Assembly (NCBI GenBank): GCA_036639635.1
Contig: JAVWIF010000003.1
Span: forward strand, 1-64,000
From: JAVWIF01 sp036639635
GTDB lineage: Bacteria; Bacillota_I; Bacilli_A; Erysipelotrichales; Erysipelotrichaceae
DNA: 64,000 bases
Direction of reading: 5' to 3'
Position 1 is the stretch's first letter; every line of letters begins with the position of its first letter. Shown in pieces: positions 1 through 9,067 of this stretch. The notes below the pieces were generated by a model. The model was given only the letters and a program-made list of their open reading frames with translations. It was not told where the DNA came from and did no database searches. A program made the position numbers and the translations under genes.

Positions 1-239
1 AATACCCCAAGTTTTCTTGGTGCAAACAAAAACCCCATACTATTTTGGAGACCCCTAATTACAATGAGATGGACAATGTTCCATCTTTTATTCACTCATT
101 GCAAATGAGAGACATAATATATTGATTATAATTAACAAAAAGTTAAATTAATGATTATCTATGATTCAGATTGTTATTATTCGAATTAGTTACTTCGCAT
201 AATATATATTATGTAATATTTAGGATTCTAATATTCCTA

Positions 240-2149
240 ATCGAGTAGGAGGAAATGATTAGTTTCCGTCCTCTCACACCACCGTACGTACGGAACCGTA
301 TACGGCGGTTCAAATTCATACTAAATATGTTTCAACTGATATTGGGCTAGTAGCGATACAAGTCCTCTTTTTCTAAGTGCATTGTTTGTTATCGCTCTAT
401 TTAGAAATGATGACGCACATCGTGCATAGCTCTTTCTTGAGTTTGCCCATGATTGTGCCATATTCCATTCTATCCCCAGCCTTACTAACGCTTTATGCCT
501 TGTATAAGTTTTCTTCCATTGTTTCCATATGCACATTCGCAATCGAAACCTTATATGTCCATCTATCTTCATGCATATGTTTTTGAAATACCCTATCTTA
601 TAGTAGTTCACCCATCCAACTATTAACTGCTTTAGTTTCATCAATCGACAATTCATGCTGACCGACCAACTTCTTTTAGTTAATTGTTTCAGTTTTTCTT
701 TAAGTTTTATCACTGATTTCATATGAGGTTTTGCTTTCCATAGGTTATCTCGTTTATCTTTGAAGAAGCCGAAACCTAGATATTTAATATCATTTGGCTT
801 GCTTACTTTACTTTTAGTCATATTGACTTTAAGCCCTAGTTTCTTTTCGATGAACTTTGATACATTTTCCATTACTCTATCAGCTGCTTTAGAACTTCCT
901 ACTAGAATAATACAGTCGTCTGCATATCTTGTATATTTTAGATTCCTCGCTTCAAGTTCCTTATCTAGTTCGTTCAGTATAACATTACTCATCAGTGGTG
1001 ATAAATTTCCTCCTTGCGGAGTTCCTACAATAGACTCTTTATATTCTTTGTCTATCATAATTCCACTTTTTAGAAACTTTCGTATCAATGACACGATTTC
1101 TCCATCTTTCACATTTTTCATAACGAGTGTAATAAGTTTATCATGGTCTACTGTATCAAAAAATTTTTCAAGGTCTATGTCAACTACCCATTGAAATCCT
1201 TCGTTCATGTATTCCAATGCTTTTATAATTGCCATTTCACAGCATTTGTTTGGTCTGAAACCATAACTCGTTTCACTAAAGATTGGTTCATAGATTGGAA
1301 CTAACACTTGTGTAATTGCTTGTTGTACAAAGCAATCTATAACCGTTGGCACTCCTAAGCCTCTCACTCCTCCATCATCTTTGGGTATTTCCACCCTTCG
1401 GACTGCTTGGGGTTTATACTTTCTTTCTCGTATTTGCGTCTTGATTTCTTCTCTATGCTTCTCTAGATATTCTTTGAGTTCAGTATATTCCATACCGTCA
1501 ACTCCGCTGGCACCTTTATTTTTTATAACTTGACAACTTGCTTTGTTTAAATTTTCTTCACTCAGCATTTCATCTAATAATTTACTATCAGTTGGCATAT
1601 TCGTTATCTCCATTCTTTCGCTATTCATCATACTCACTTCCACTTTCTTCCGTTCTTGTTTACTTGTGGTCCTAGTGTATTTACCGTTCGTCTTTTCGTA
1701 TGATAAAATCAAGCCTACTTAAATAACTGATAAATTTGTTCAGTCCTTTGCTCCATTCCCATTACAGAAACTTCTACGCTACTACGACGTCTGCTGACTT
1801 CTTGTCATTCGTTGTTACTACGATGTTTTATATCGCTGACAAGACCTCCCGGGGTAAGGTGACACCACTTTCTCTCTATCTATATCCAAAACAGTGTGGG
1901 TGCTTGGATTCCGCCAAGTTTACCTATAATAATAATCCGCAACTCAATATGACTTCGCGTTGTTTAGCACGCTCATCTTCATTATAGGCCTAACTTGATT
2001 CGTATTCCTCGGTACAGAGATTTGCCTCTACCTTCCTTCAGATTTCACCTCACGATGAACACCCTTGGTTTTGGCTAGTGGTTGGCGGTTGCGATGAACG
2101 CCTCCACAGCAGTCTTTCACTGCCTAGTTGTATCCCATGCCCGGCACAC
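240..2149 (-). mobile_element. Group IIC intron (complete, with maturase ORF)
   Basis: Read on the minus strand, the element opens with GTGTGCCGGGCATG (5' end at 2149), a standard group II GUGYG start. It closes with a domain V/VI region at about 240-312 that contains complementary GTACGG/CCGTAC arms and a terminal CTACTCGAT. The 3' boundary could be 239 or 240. Length is about 1.9 kb, usual for a class C intron with its ORF. The 5' exon is the hairpin and T-rich tail of the gatD terminator, the target type known for class C introns. About 480 nt upstream of the maturase ORF would hold domains I-III. The ORF is intact, so the element may be active; mobility itself is an inference. Confidence 0.9.
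321..1631 (-). CDS. ltrA: Group II intron reverse transcriptase/maturase
   Basis: Intron-encoded protein of about 436 residues that assists splicing and copies the intron RNA at the target. Reverse transcriptase blocks are visible in order: the fingers motif ending GVPTV, the YGFRPN block, DIDLEKFFD (motif A), GTPQGG, and catalytic YADD at about residues 236-239. A maturase (domain X) region follows with GWVNYYK and the basic RLRMCIWKQWK segment. There is no C-terminal HNH endonuclease domain, as expected for class C proteins, and the sequence resembles the Eubacterium rectale class C enzyme. A longer frame reaches 1712, but I chose the ATG at 1631 because GGAAGTGAG precedes it. It lies inside the intron at 240-2149. 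Confidence 0.93.
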   Translation of the reverse strand: MMNSERMEITNMPTDSKLLDEMLSEENLNKASCQVIKNKGASGVDGMEYTELKEYLEKHREEIKTQIRERKYKPQAVRRVEIPKDDGGVRGLGVPTVIDCFVQQAITQVLVPIYEPIFSETSYGFRPNKCCEMAIIKALEYMNEGFQWVVDIDLEKFFDTVDHDKLITLVMKNVKDGEIVSLIRKFLKSGIMIDKEYKESIVGTPQGGNLSPLMSNVILNELDKELEARNLKYTRYADDCIILVGSSKAADRVMENVSKFIEKKLGLKVNMTKSKVSKPNDIKYLGFGFFKDKRDNLWKAKPHMKSVIKLKEKLKQLTKRSWSVSMNCRLMKLKQLIVGWVNYYKIGYFKNICMKIDGHIRFRLRMCIWKQWKKTYTRHKALVRLGIEWNMAQSWANSRKSYARCASSFLNRAITNNALRKRGLVSLLAQYQLKHI

Positions 2150-2150
2150 T

Positions 2151-2195
2151 AAAGAAAAGGAACTATCGTCTCATATTCATGAGGATAGTTCCTTT
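2151..2195 (-). terminator. gatD terminator, also the intron insertion site
   Basis: A perfect 12-bp stem (2184-2195 with 2156-2167) encloses a 16-nt loop and is followed by TTTTCTTTA on the minus strand. The stem overlaps the gatD stop codon. The group II intron begins directly after the T-rich tail, at 2149. Confidence 0.85.
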
Positions 2196-2935
2196 GTTTG
2201 TACTTCTAGTCTTTTAAGCATTGCTTCTTTGGCTTTATTTTCTAAAGTATCGTCAAGTGGCTTTAAATCTGATAAGACTATTTCTTTATATTCTTTCTTT
2301 AAACTTTTATAAATCATAAAATCAGCTATCTCAGGATTTTTGGGGAGTAAGGGACCATGCATATAGGTTGCGAATACTTGGCCATTATAGAACCCTTCCC
2401 TTTTTCCTTCAAAACTATTTCCATACCCACTGAGTACTTGTCCTAAAGGTGTACTTACATGACATGTTTGTCCACCATGATTTTCAAAACCAACTGCAAT
2501 GATATCATTTCCATCTAAATTAGCATGAATTGCAATATTACCAATACAACGGGTTCCATTCGTTCCTGTCGTTGTATAATAATCAAAAAAGTGTAAACAT
2601 TCTATTTTTTCATTATCTGCACTAATATAGTATTCGCCAAATAGTTGGTATCCACCACAAACTAGGAAAAAGAAAGTTCCTTCATCCATTGCTTTTTTTA
2701 TATTATCTTTGCGTTTTAATAAATCACCAATTAATATCTTTTGTTCTTTATCAGCACCACCACCAATGAATATCATGTGATAATGACTTAAATCTTTTTC
2801 TTCACCAATTGCACAAGTGTCAATTTGAATATCAATATTTCTATCTAAACAACGTTTTTTTAGCACCATCATATTTCCTTTGTCACCATATAAATCCATA
2901 ATATCATGATACATCCAACAAATAGTCATTTTCAT
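2177..2935 (-). CDS. gatD: Lipid II isoglutaminyl synthase, glutaminase subunit GatD
   Basis: CobB/CobQ-type glutamine amidotransferase of 252 residues. It should release ammonia from glutamine for MurT, which amidates the alpha-carboxyl of D-Glu in lipid II. The nucleophile elbow is FLVCGGYQ with Cys93, and the catalytic His lies in YMHGP (His193). An FIGGGAD segment comes earlier, as in this family. Its ATG overlaps the end of murT by four bases, so the two are probably translationally coupled. The stop codon lies inside the terminator hairpin. Function is assigned from family and partner gene; the length matches known GatD proteins. Confidence 0.92.
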   Translation of the reverse strand: MKMTICWMYHDIMDLYGDKGNMMVLKKRCLDRNIDIQIDTCAIGEEKDLSHYHMIFIGGGADKEQKILIGDLLKRKDNIKKAMDEGTFFFLVCGGYQLFGEYYISADNEKIECLHFFDYYTTTGTNGTRCIGNIAIHANLDGNDIIAVGFENHGGQTCHVSTPLGQVLSGYGNSFEGKREGFYNGQVFATYMHGPLLPKNPEIADFMIYKSLKKEYKEIVLSDLKPLDDTLENKAKEAMLKRLEVQTKELSS

Positions 2936-4245
2936 GCGTGTGTCCTCTTTAATAAGTTTCTTACTGGTTGTAATGCTGTATAAGTTGCTATTACATAGAT
3001 TGTTTGATTCGCCTTATGTAAGGCTTCCACAGCGTCTTGTAATGATTCATGTATCTCTATTTCTTGCGTATATCCCCCATATTTTAGTCGTAAAGCCATG
3101 TCATATGCTCGTTTTCCACTACAAATAAGATGTTTGGTTGTTGATTGCATTATTTTTTCGAAGAAAGCATCATAAATCCAAGATACATCAGTTCCATCTT
3201 GTGCATTATCATTTAAAACAAGTAGAATTGTTTTATCATGTTCATCTTCTTCTATTACTTTTAGTACTTCATTTGCTCCCGTCGGATTTTTTATTAAATT
3301 TAATACACAAGTTTGTCCATTAAAAGTCAATGTTTCATTTCTTCCTTGTGGTACAAGGATTTGTTGAAATGTTGTTTCTGCAAGTTTAGGCTCGATATGA
3401 AAGATGTGTGCAATCGCAAGTACTGCTATACAGTTATACATCGTATATAAACCACCTTGTGGCGCATGGAATTCTTGATTGCAATATGCAAAACTTCTTT
3501 TTGGAATGTCGATTACCCTACCAACAACATCTAGTTTTGGTGTTTTAAAGTCGCATGCTGTACAATGGAATTCGCCAATATGAGAATACTGGTAGTAAGA
3601 ATATGTAATTCTATTTCCACACTGTGGACAAAATTTTCCCTCACTTGCTTCTTTGGTCGTTTCACTACTAGAAATGCAACGTTCAATTCCAAAATAAGTA
3701 GTATTCGCTTTTTGTGCGCTATTAGCTAATCGTACTACATTAGGATCATTTCCATTCAAGACAAGCATACCACTAAAATCATGAATTGCCTCTTCAATCT
3801 TTTGAATAAGCTGTTCCATTTCACGTGCACGATCTAGTTGATCACGAAAGAAATTAGTAACCACAATGCTTGTAACTTTTAGATTAGAAACAATATATGG
3901 AATATTTAATTCATCAACTTCTAGTACAACAACATCTGCTAATACATGTCCATTTAAGGAAGCGTTAGTTACTAGTGTCGTAGTGATACCAGCACGCAAG
4001 TTATCCCCTTTTCGATTGCTAATAACATTTTTATTAGCGTGTTCGAATAGTTCCGCAATCATATTGCTTGTAGATGTTTTTCCATTGGTACCAGTAATTA
4101 AAATGATAGGACAATCAATCTTTAAATGTTGTAATAATGTAGGACATATCTTTAGCCCAATAGATCCAGGTAATGAGCCACCGCGATGTATCAGGTGTAA
4201 TAAGAAAGATGATATTTTAGTTGCTAAAATAGCAATAGTAGTCAT
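2932..4245 (-). CDS. murT: Lipid II isoglutaminyl synthase, Mur ligase subunit MurT
   Basis: Mur ligase-like protein of 437 residues with DUF1727, partner of GatD in amidating the second peptidoglycan stem residue at the cytoplasmic membrane. The ATP loop TGTNGKTST is at residues 51-59. A Cys4 zinc-ribbon insertion (CPQC at 206-209, CTAC at 228-231) is characteristic of MurT rather than of MurC-F ligases. The C-terminal domain contains DGTDVSWIYD. A clear AAAGGAG ribosome site precedes the ATG. It is first in a two-gene operon. Confidence 0.93.
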   Translation of the reverse strand: MTTIAILATKISSFLLHLIHRGGSLPGSIGLKICPTLLQHLKIDCPIILITGTNGKTSTSNMIAELFEHANKNVISNRKGDNLRAGITTTLVTNASLNGHVLADVVVLEVDELNIPYIVSNLKVTSIVVTNFFRDQLDRAREMEQLIQKIEEAIHDFSGMLVLNGNDPNVVRLANSAQKANTTYFGIERCISSSETTKEASEGKFCPQCGNRITYSYYQYSHIGEFHCTACDFKTPKLDVVGRVIDIPKRSFAYCNQEFHAPQGGLYTMYNCIAVLAIAHIFHIEPKLAETTFQQILVPQGRNETLTFNGQTCVLNLIKNPTGANEVLKVIEEDEHDKTILLVLNDNAQDGTDVSWIYDAFFEKIMQSTTKHLICSGKRAYDMALRLKYGGYTQEIEIHESLQDAVEALHKANQTIYVIATYTALQPVRNLLKRTHA

Positions 4246-4286
4246 AGTAGGTCTCCTTTAAAATTTGAAATATAAAGTTCTTTATT

Positions 4287-4292
4287 ATTATA
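4287..4292 (-). promoter_or_regulatory. Putative murT-gatD promoter (-10)
   Basis: TATAAT on the minus strand, preceded by TG, lies about 40 nt upstream of the murT start. No convincing -35 was found. The rest of 4293-4465 is AT-rich and shared with the divergent purC promoter region. Confidence 0.4.
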
Positions 4293-4465
4293 CATTGAAA
4301 TAGCTATAAAGGGAAATGTTTATCATCTGTTTTTTTCATTGTTCATAACTTTATTATGTTCTATCAAAGAAAAATTAGTAATAAATAAGGTTTACAAGTT
4401 AGTGAAAACGCTTTATAAAAAAATACTAAATTTTTAAAAAAAACAGTAGTATTTCAAAAAAAAAA

Positions 4466-4474
4466 TGATATAAT
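4466..4474 (+). promoter_or_regulatory. Putative purC promoter (extended -10)
   Basis: TGATATAAT at 4466-4474 matches an extended -10 element, about 30 nt upstream of the purC start. The -35 region is poor. No purine riboswitch-like structure was seen between 4260 and 4506. Confidence 0.5.
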
Positions 4475-4506
4475 AATTACGTTATGATGAAAAACGGAGG
4501 AAAATC

Positions 4507-5190
4507 ATGAAAAAAATCTACGAAGGTAAAACAAAAGATGTTTATGCTTTAGACAACAGCAACGTAATGTTGAAGTTCAAAGACGATTGTACTGGTAAAG
4601 ATGGTGTATTTGATCCAGGTGAAAATGCAATTGGGTTAACAATTGATGGTATTGGAAAAGCAAACTTAGAAACATCTATTCATTTCTTTGAAATTTTAAA
4701 GGATGCTGGCGTTAAAACACATTATGTCAGTGCAAATGTTGAAGAAGCTACAATGGAAGTTTTACCTGCTAAAGTTTTCGGTAACGGATTAGAAGTTATT
4801 TGTCGTTTAGTAGCTACAGGAAGTTTTATTCGTCGTTACGCAGATTACATAGAAGACGGTACCCCACTTGTTGGTGGTTACGTAGAAACTACATTAAAAG
4901 ATGATGCAAAAGGAGATCCACTAATTACTTGTGAAGGACTTGAAGCACTTAACATTATGAATGCTGCTCAATTCGCTAGTATGAAGGAACAAACTTTAAA
5001 AATCACAAAAATTGTTGCAGATGATTTAAAAACAAAAGGTTTAGATTTATATGATATTAAATTTGAATTTGGTTACAACAATGATGAAGTTATTTTGATT
5101 GATGAAATTGCCTCTGGTAATATGCGTGTTTATAAAGACGGTAGTATTGTAGAGCCAGTTGACTTAACAAGCATTATATTAGGTAAATAG
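4507..5190 (+). CDS. purC: SAICAR synthetase PurC
   Basis: Phosphoribosylaminoimidazole-succinocarboxamide synthase of 227 residues. It joins aspartate to CAIR with ATP in the eighth step of IMP synthesis. The N-terminus [12 protein letters not shown] is the family signature, RLVATGSF is a conserved core segment, and DEIASGNMR is near the C-terminal active site. An ACGGAGG ribosome site precedes the ATG. It is a single-gene unit with its own promoter and terminator, convergent with purF, rather than part of a long pur operon. Confidence 0.96.
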   Translation: MKKIYEGKTKDVYALDNSNVMLKFKDDCTGKDGVFDPGENAIGLTIDGIGKANLETSIHFFEILKDAGVKTHYVSANVEEATMEVLPAKVFGNGLEVICRLVATGSFIRRYADYIEDGTPLVGGYVETTLKDDAKGDPLITCEGLEALNIMNAAQFASMKEQTLKITKIVADDLKTKGLDLYDIKFEFGYNNDEVILIDEIASGNMRVYKDGSIVEPVDLTSIILGK

Positions 5191-5201
5191 TAAGTAAGAA
5201 A

Positions 5202-5230
5202 AGCAGAGATGAAAATCTTGGCTTTTTTTT
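5202..5230 (+). terminator. purC terminator
   Basis: A nine-pair stem with one mismatch (5202-5210 with 5215-5223) and a GAAA loop, followed by eight T residues just after the purC stop codon. Confidence 0.75.
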
Positions 5231-5256
5231 TAAAAAAAAGAAGAGCTTAGTCTTCT
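5231..5256 (-). terminator. purF terminator
   Basis: AGAAGA/TCTTCT arms (5239-5244 with 5251-5256) on the minus strand are followed by a run of T. The hairpin overlaps the purF stop codon and abuts the purC terminator head to head. Confidence 0.65.
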
Positions 5257-6704
5257 AAATTTAAGTTATAGTTTTCAATGATTTCATCTTTTAATGGTTT
5301 GTTATCAATAATTTGTTGATAATCAAATAATTTTGTTCCATATATTCCATTAAAACAAGCAACACATAAATCTTTTGTTAAGAATGCTTTATTTAAATCA
5401 CCTACTTCTAAAAATTCTAAGGAATCACATTTTAAATATGCACATAGTTCATTTACATCCATACGAGCTGATATTAATTCTTCATAAGAAGATGTGTCAA
5501 CTCCATAAAAACAAGGATATTGAATAGTAGGACTCGCAATGCGTACGTGAACTTCATGCGCACCAGCTTCTTTTAAAAGTTGTACAATACGTTTACTTGT
5601 GGTGCCTCTAACAATACTATCATCAATCATAATCACACTTTTACCAGCCACAATGGCACTGATTGCGGATAACTTCATTTTTACTCCACGCTCACGTTGT
5701 GATTGTGTAGGCTGAATAAAGGTTCTACCAACATAACGGTTTTTAATCAAACCTATTTCATATGGCAAACCACTTTCTTGTGCATAGCCAATCGCTGCTG
5801 AAGTAGAAGAGTCAGGAACACCTACTACAATATCTCCTTGTACTTTCCCTTTATCTTTTTGTGCCATTAATACACCACTTCTTCTACGTGCATCATGAAC
5901 ATTAATACCATCAATATCACTATCAGGACGTGAAAAATAAATATATTCCATGGCACACATTTTACATTGTAGTGGTTTTCGATAGCTACTTTTTATAATC
6001 TCAGTAGGTGTAAAACAAACGATTTCACCTGGAGCTACATCTGCTATAAAATCAGCTGATGTTGTTAAAAAAGCACAAGTTTCACTACTAATACAATAGC
6101 CTTCTTGAAGGGATGCATAAGATAATGGACGTAAACCATTATGATCACGCACAGCATATAAACAATCTTTGGTAAGGACTAAAGAAGCGAAAGCACCTTC
6201 TAATTTTGAAAAGGCTTTTTGAATACGTTCAAGGAACGTCCCCTTTTCTCTTTGAATTAGGTGAAGAATAATTTCACTATCACTACTTCCTTGAAAGATA
6301 CTTCCTTTATTTTCTAATTCATTTCTTAACTGCGTTGCATTTACGATTTGTCCATTGTGACATAAAGCAAATGGTTCTTGATTTAAATTAGCTAATAAGG
6401 GTTGAATATTTTCAAATTCATTTCCACCTGCTGTTGAATAACGAACGTGTCCTATGGCATTTTGCCCAAGTAAGTTTTTAATATTTGATTCATTAAATAC
6501 TTCTTGTACTAGACCAAAGCCACGATAAGTATACAATTTTGTATGATCACTGCTTACAATTCCACAGCCTTCTTGTCCACGATGTTGTAAAGCATGTAAG
6601 CCGTAATATGTTAATGCTGCTGCATCTTCATTTTGATATACGCCAAACACACCACACTCTTCATGGAGTTCATTTCCATCTATTAAAGATTCCTCTTTTA
6701 TCAT
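5247..6704 (-). CDS. purF: Amidophosphoribosyltransferase PurF
   Basis: Glutamine PRPP amidotransferase of 485 residues, catalysing the first committed step of purine synthesis. With the ATG at 6704 the N-terminus is a 16-residue propeptide ending before CGVFG, whose Cys17 would be the nucleophile after processing. The phosphoribosyltransferase site is VIMIDDSIVRGTT. Cysteines in KMCAMEY and LCVACFNG suggest the iron-sulfur-containing Bacillus type. The frame opens at a GTG at 6719, but that GTG overlaps the GTGAGGG ribosome site serving the ATG 8 nt downstream, so I prefer the ATG. Confidence 0.95.
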   Translation of the reverse strand: MIKEESLIDGNELHEECGVFGVYQNEDAAALTYYGLHALQHRGQEGCGIVSSDHTKLYTYRGFGLVQEVFNESNIKNLLGQNAIGHVRYSTAGGNEFENIQPLLANLNQEPFALCHNGQIVNATQLRNELENKGSIFQGSSDSEIILHLIQREKGTFLERIQKAFSKLEGAFASLVLTKDCLYAVRDHNGLRPLSYASLQEGYCISSETCAFLTTSADFIADVAPGEIVCFTPTEIIKSSYRKPLQCKMCAMEYIYFSRPDSDIDGINVHDARRRSGVLMAQKDKGKVQGDIVVGVPDSSTSAAIGYAQESGLPYEIGLIKNRYVGRTFIQPTQSQRERGVKMKLSAISAIVAGKSVIMIDDSIVRGTTSKRIVQLLKEAGAHEVHVRIASPTIQYPCFYGVDTSSYEELISARMDVNELCAYLKCDSLEFLEVGDLNKAFLTKDLCVACFNGIYGTKLFDYQQIIDNKPLKDEIIENYNLNLED

Positions 6705-6750
6705 TTTATAAGCCCTCACATGTATTTTTACCTAAAAAAGGTATGTAAAT

Positions 6751-6779
6751 ACAATACCACAAGTCGCCTCTCACATCAA
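6751..6779 (-). promoter_or_regulatory. purF promoter
   Basis: Minus-strand TTGATG (6774-6779), a 17-nt spacer and TATTGT (6751-6756) form a credible housekeeping promoter about 50 nt upstream of the purF ATG. A short inverted repeat (TACCT/AGGTA) lies between promoter and gene. Confidence 0.6.
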
Positions 6780-6823
6780 GTGTGAATCCACGATTTATTT
6801 GCAAGGATTGATACTCTTTTTTT

Positions 6824-8098
6824 CTATTGAAATTTAACTTTTTCATTGTTTTTAACAAAGCGAAAACCAAAATCTTCAACACTCATTGGACGATAGAAAA
6901 CAAAGCCTTGAATATAATCGCAGCCTATGTTTCTTAAATAATTAACGTACCCTTCATTCTCTACGCCTTCAGCAACTGTTTTCATATGTAATTCCTTTGC
7001 GGAATAGATAACGTGCTTGATAAACACCTTTTCTTTTTCATTATCAACATCTTGAAACAGAGAACGATCAATTTTTAAAACTGCTAAATTAGCATGCGTA
7101 ATCACATTGTAGGAAGAAAATCCACTACCAAAATCATCAAGTGCGCATGTAAATCCATAGGCGTTTAATTCATCAACAACATCTTGTAAACGATCTAATT
7201 GATTCAATATAATATTTTCCAATAGTTCAAATTGAATACAGTGTTTTGGTATATCATAGCGTTCAAAGATTTCTTGATAATCTTCAAAGAAGTCCTTATA
7301 ATCAAAGGAACACTTTGCTAAATTAACGCTGATTACAATTTCTTTATGGTACAATGCAATCCATTTTTGAATAGCTTTACAGACTTCTTCAAATAAGTAT
7401 AAATCTACGTTGCGAATGAGTCCTGTATCATTTAAACTTGGTAAGAATGAAGCAACTGGTATTTCACCTATTTCAGGATCAATCCAACGCACGAGTGCTT
7501 CAGCACTTGTTATAGAGCCGTTTTTTAAATTTACTTTAGGCTGTAAAAATAATTTAATATGTCCTTTTGCAATTGCATTCGCTATCTTATGTTGAGGGTC
7601 TAAGAAATTTTCATTGGGATCTTTATAAGTTAATCCATAGATTTCAATATACCCATTGCGAAATGAATAGTGTTCACTTTCACAACGACACAAATCTGCA
7701 TTGTATTGTGCAGTATAAAAATCTTCTTTTTCTTTTTTTAAGCGATAACCACCTAACCCACAAAAGACTTTATTATGGAAACGAGAATCACCATTATCAC
7801 GCGTACAACGAACTAAGTTAATCATCCGATCAATTAATTCTTCATCACTATCATAGCGCAATAAAAGATTATAATAGTTAATTCCTAACATGGAAACAAC
7901 CTCATTATCCTTCATTTCATTTTTTAGTATTTGATAAATAAGCGTTAACAATTCATCTCCTACATCTCTTCCAAATAAACGGTTAACTTTACGAAAACGT
8001 TTGATTTTTAATGTAATAAGCGCATAATGCTCCCGATCACTCTCGTTTATATTATGATATTGTTCTATAAAAAGTTGTTCATCAGCGATGTGTACCAT
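6824..8098 (-). CDS. Degenerate GGDEF plus EAL domain protein (c-di-GMP phosphodiesterase candidate)
   Basis: Protein of 424 residues without membrane segments. Residues 20-155 resemble a GGDEF domain, but the signature position reads LGINYYN (71-77), so cyclase activity is unlikely. Residues 170-415 form an EAL domain with the usual metal and catalytic residues present: E200 in EALVRW, N259, E291, D321 and D322 in DDFGSG, K342 in LKID, E377 in AEGVE and Q397 in QGF. It probably hydrolyses cyclic di-GMP in the cytosol, with the degenerate GGDEF domain as a possible GTP sensor, as known for similar proteins. No sensory or membrane domain is attached. It is a single gene between purF and the mrp group. 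Confidence 0.85.
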   Translation of the reverse strand: MVHIADEQLFIEQYHNINESDREHYALITLKIKRFRKVNRLFGRDVGDELLTLIYQILKNEMKDNEVVSMLGINYYNLLLRYDSDEELIDRMINLVRCTRDNGDSRFHNKVFCGLGGYRLKKEKEDFYTAQYNADLCRCESEHYSFRNGYIEIYGLTYKDPNENFLDPQHKIANAIAKGHIKLFLQPKVNLKNGSITSAEALVRWIDPEIGEIPVASFLPSLNDTGLIRNVDLYLFEEVCKAIQKWIALYHKEIVISVNLAKCSFDYKDFFEDYQEIFERYDIPKHCIQFELLENIILNQLDRLQDVVDELNAYGFTCALDDFGSGFSSYNVITHANLAVLKIDRSLFQDVDNEKEKVFIKHVIYSAKELHMKTVAEGVENEGYVNYLRNIGCDYIQGFVFYRPMSVEDFGFRFVKNNEKVKFQ

Positions 8099-8195
8099 AA
8101 CTTACCTCATATTATAAAAATTTCCTATATATAGTGTATCATAAAACACCAATAAAATTAACCCAATATGTATTTTTTTCGTATTATTCATATTT

Positions 8196-8230
8196 AAAAA
8201 AACTGTGTAATCACATCACACAGTTTTTTT
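8196..8230 (-). terminator. Terminator after mrp-like gene (bidirectional shape)
   Basis: A 13-bp perfect inverted repeat, AAAAAAACTGTGT at 8196-8208 with its complement at 8218-8230, lies directly behind the stop codon of the 8234-9067 gene. On the minus strand it ends in a T run. Confidence 0.8.
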
Positions 8231-8233
8231 AAA

Positions 8234-9067
8234 TTATTTCATAGCTTTTTCTAATGCATCTACTGCAGGAGATATTGCTTTTTTTATTTCATTTTGATGT
8301 GCTTCATCAAAGTCATAATCTTTATATATCTCTGAAATACTATCCATCATTGGCAATTCTGCCCATAGAGGAAGTTCGTTTTCATTTAGAAATGTTTCAA
8401 CATTTGTATGTTTAAAGATTTCAATCTTTTTACCACAATCACCACAGACTACATAGCTCATATTTTCAATAATACCAAGTACTGGTACCTTAACTTGTTT
8501 ACACATATTGATCGCTTTAGATACAATCATAGAGACCATTGGTTGTGGTGTTGAAACCATAATAACACCGTTTACTGGAATGCTTTGCAATACCGTTAAT
8601 GCAACATCACCAGTACCAGGTGGCATATCGATTAACAAGTATTCTAATTCTCCCCAAATAACATCTGTCCAAAACTGTTTTACAGCATTTCCAACCATGG
8701 GACCACGCCAAATAACAGGTTGATTTTCATCTTCCATTAAAAAGTTTAAAGACATTACTTTAATTCCATCGTTATCACTTACGGGTGTAATACTATCATT
8801 ACTACCATAAGCCTTTTCATGTTCTAAGCCAAATAAGCGAGGAATACTAGGCCCTGTAATATCTGCGTCCATTACGCCTACACGATATCCTCTTTTATTT
8901 AGTTCTTTAGCAAGCAAAGTTGTCATACTTGATTTTCCAACGCCACCTTTACCACTCATAACAGCGATAACGTGTTGAATCTTATTCTTTGGATTATTGG
9001 TGATACCACAACTACTTTCTTCTTTACCACAGCTGCCATTACTAGGGCAAGTACTACAATTACTCAT
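8234..9067 (-). CDS. Mrp/NBP35-type iron-sulfur carrier ATPase
   Basis: P-loop ATPase of 277 residues in the Mrp/ApbC/Nbp35 family, thought to carry and deliver iron-sulfur clusters in the cytosol. The deviant Walker A GKGGVGKSS is near residue 40, DADITGPS follows, and DMPPGTGD is the Walker B region. There is a CGDC pair late in the protein. The N-terminus carries four cysteines (residues 4, 7, 13 and 20), resembling the Nbp35-type N-terminal cluster site common in clostridial homologues. It overlaps the xerD end by 8 bp and probably shares that transcript. Confidence 0.9.
   Translation of the reverse strand: MSNCSTCPSNGSCGKEESSCGITNNPKNKIQHVIAVMSGKGGVGKSSMTTLLAKELNKRGYRVGVMDADITGPSIPRLFGLEHEKAYGSNDSITPVSDNDGIKVMSLNFLMEDENQPVIWRGPMVGNAVKQFWTDVIWGELEYLLIDMPPGTGDVALTVLQSIPVNGVIMVSTPQPMVSMIVSKAINMCKQVKVPVLGIIENMSYVVCGDCGKKIEIFKHTNVETFLNENELPLWAELPMMDSISEIYKDYDFDEAHQNEIKKAISPAVDALEKAMK

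Noticed and set aside
3..125. Open plus-strand frame at the left window edge and a small AGATGGA/TCCATCT hairpin followed by TTTTA
   Set aside because: No start codon or recognisable motif; about 40 codons can be open by chance. The hairpin could be a plus-strand terminator of a gene left of the window, but this cannot be shown. Nothing else was recognised in 1-239.
760..1194. 144-codon plus-strand frame inside the group II intron
   Set aside because: It lies antisense to the maturase gene, has no ribosome site and has skewed composition; a shadow frame.
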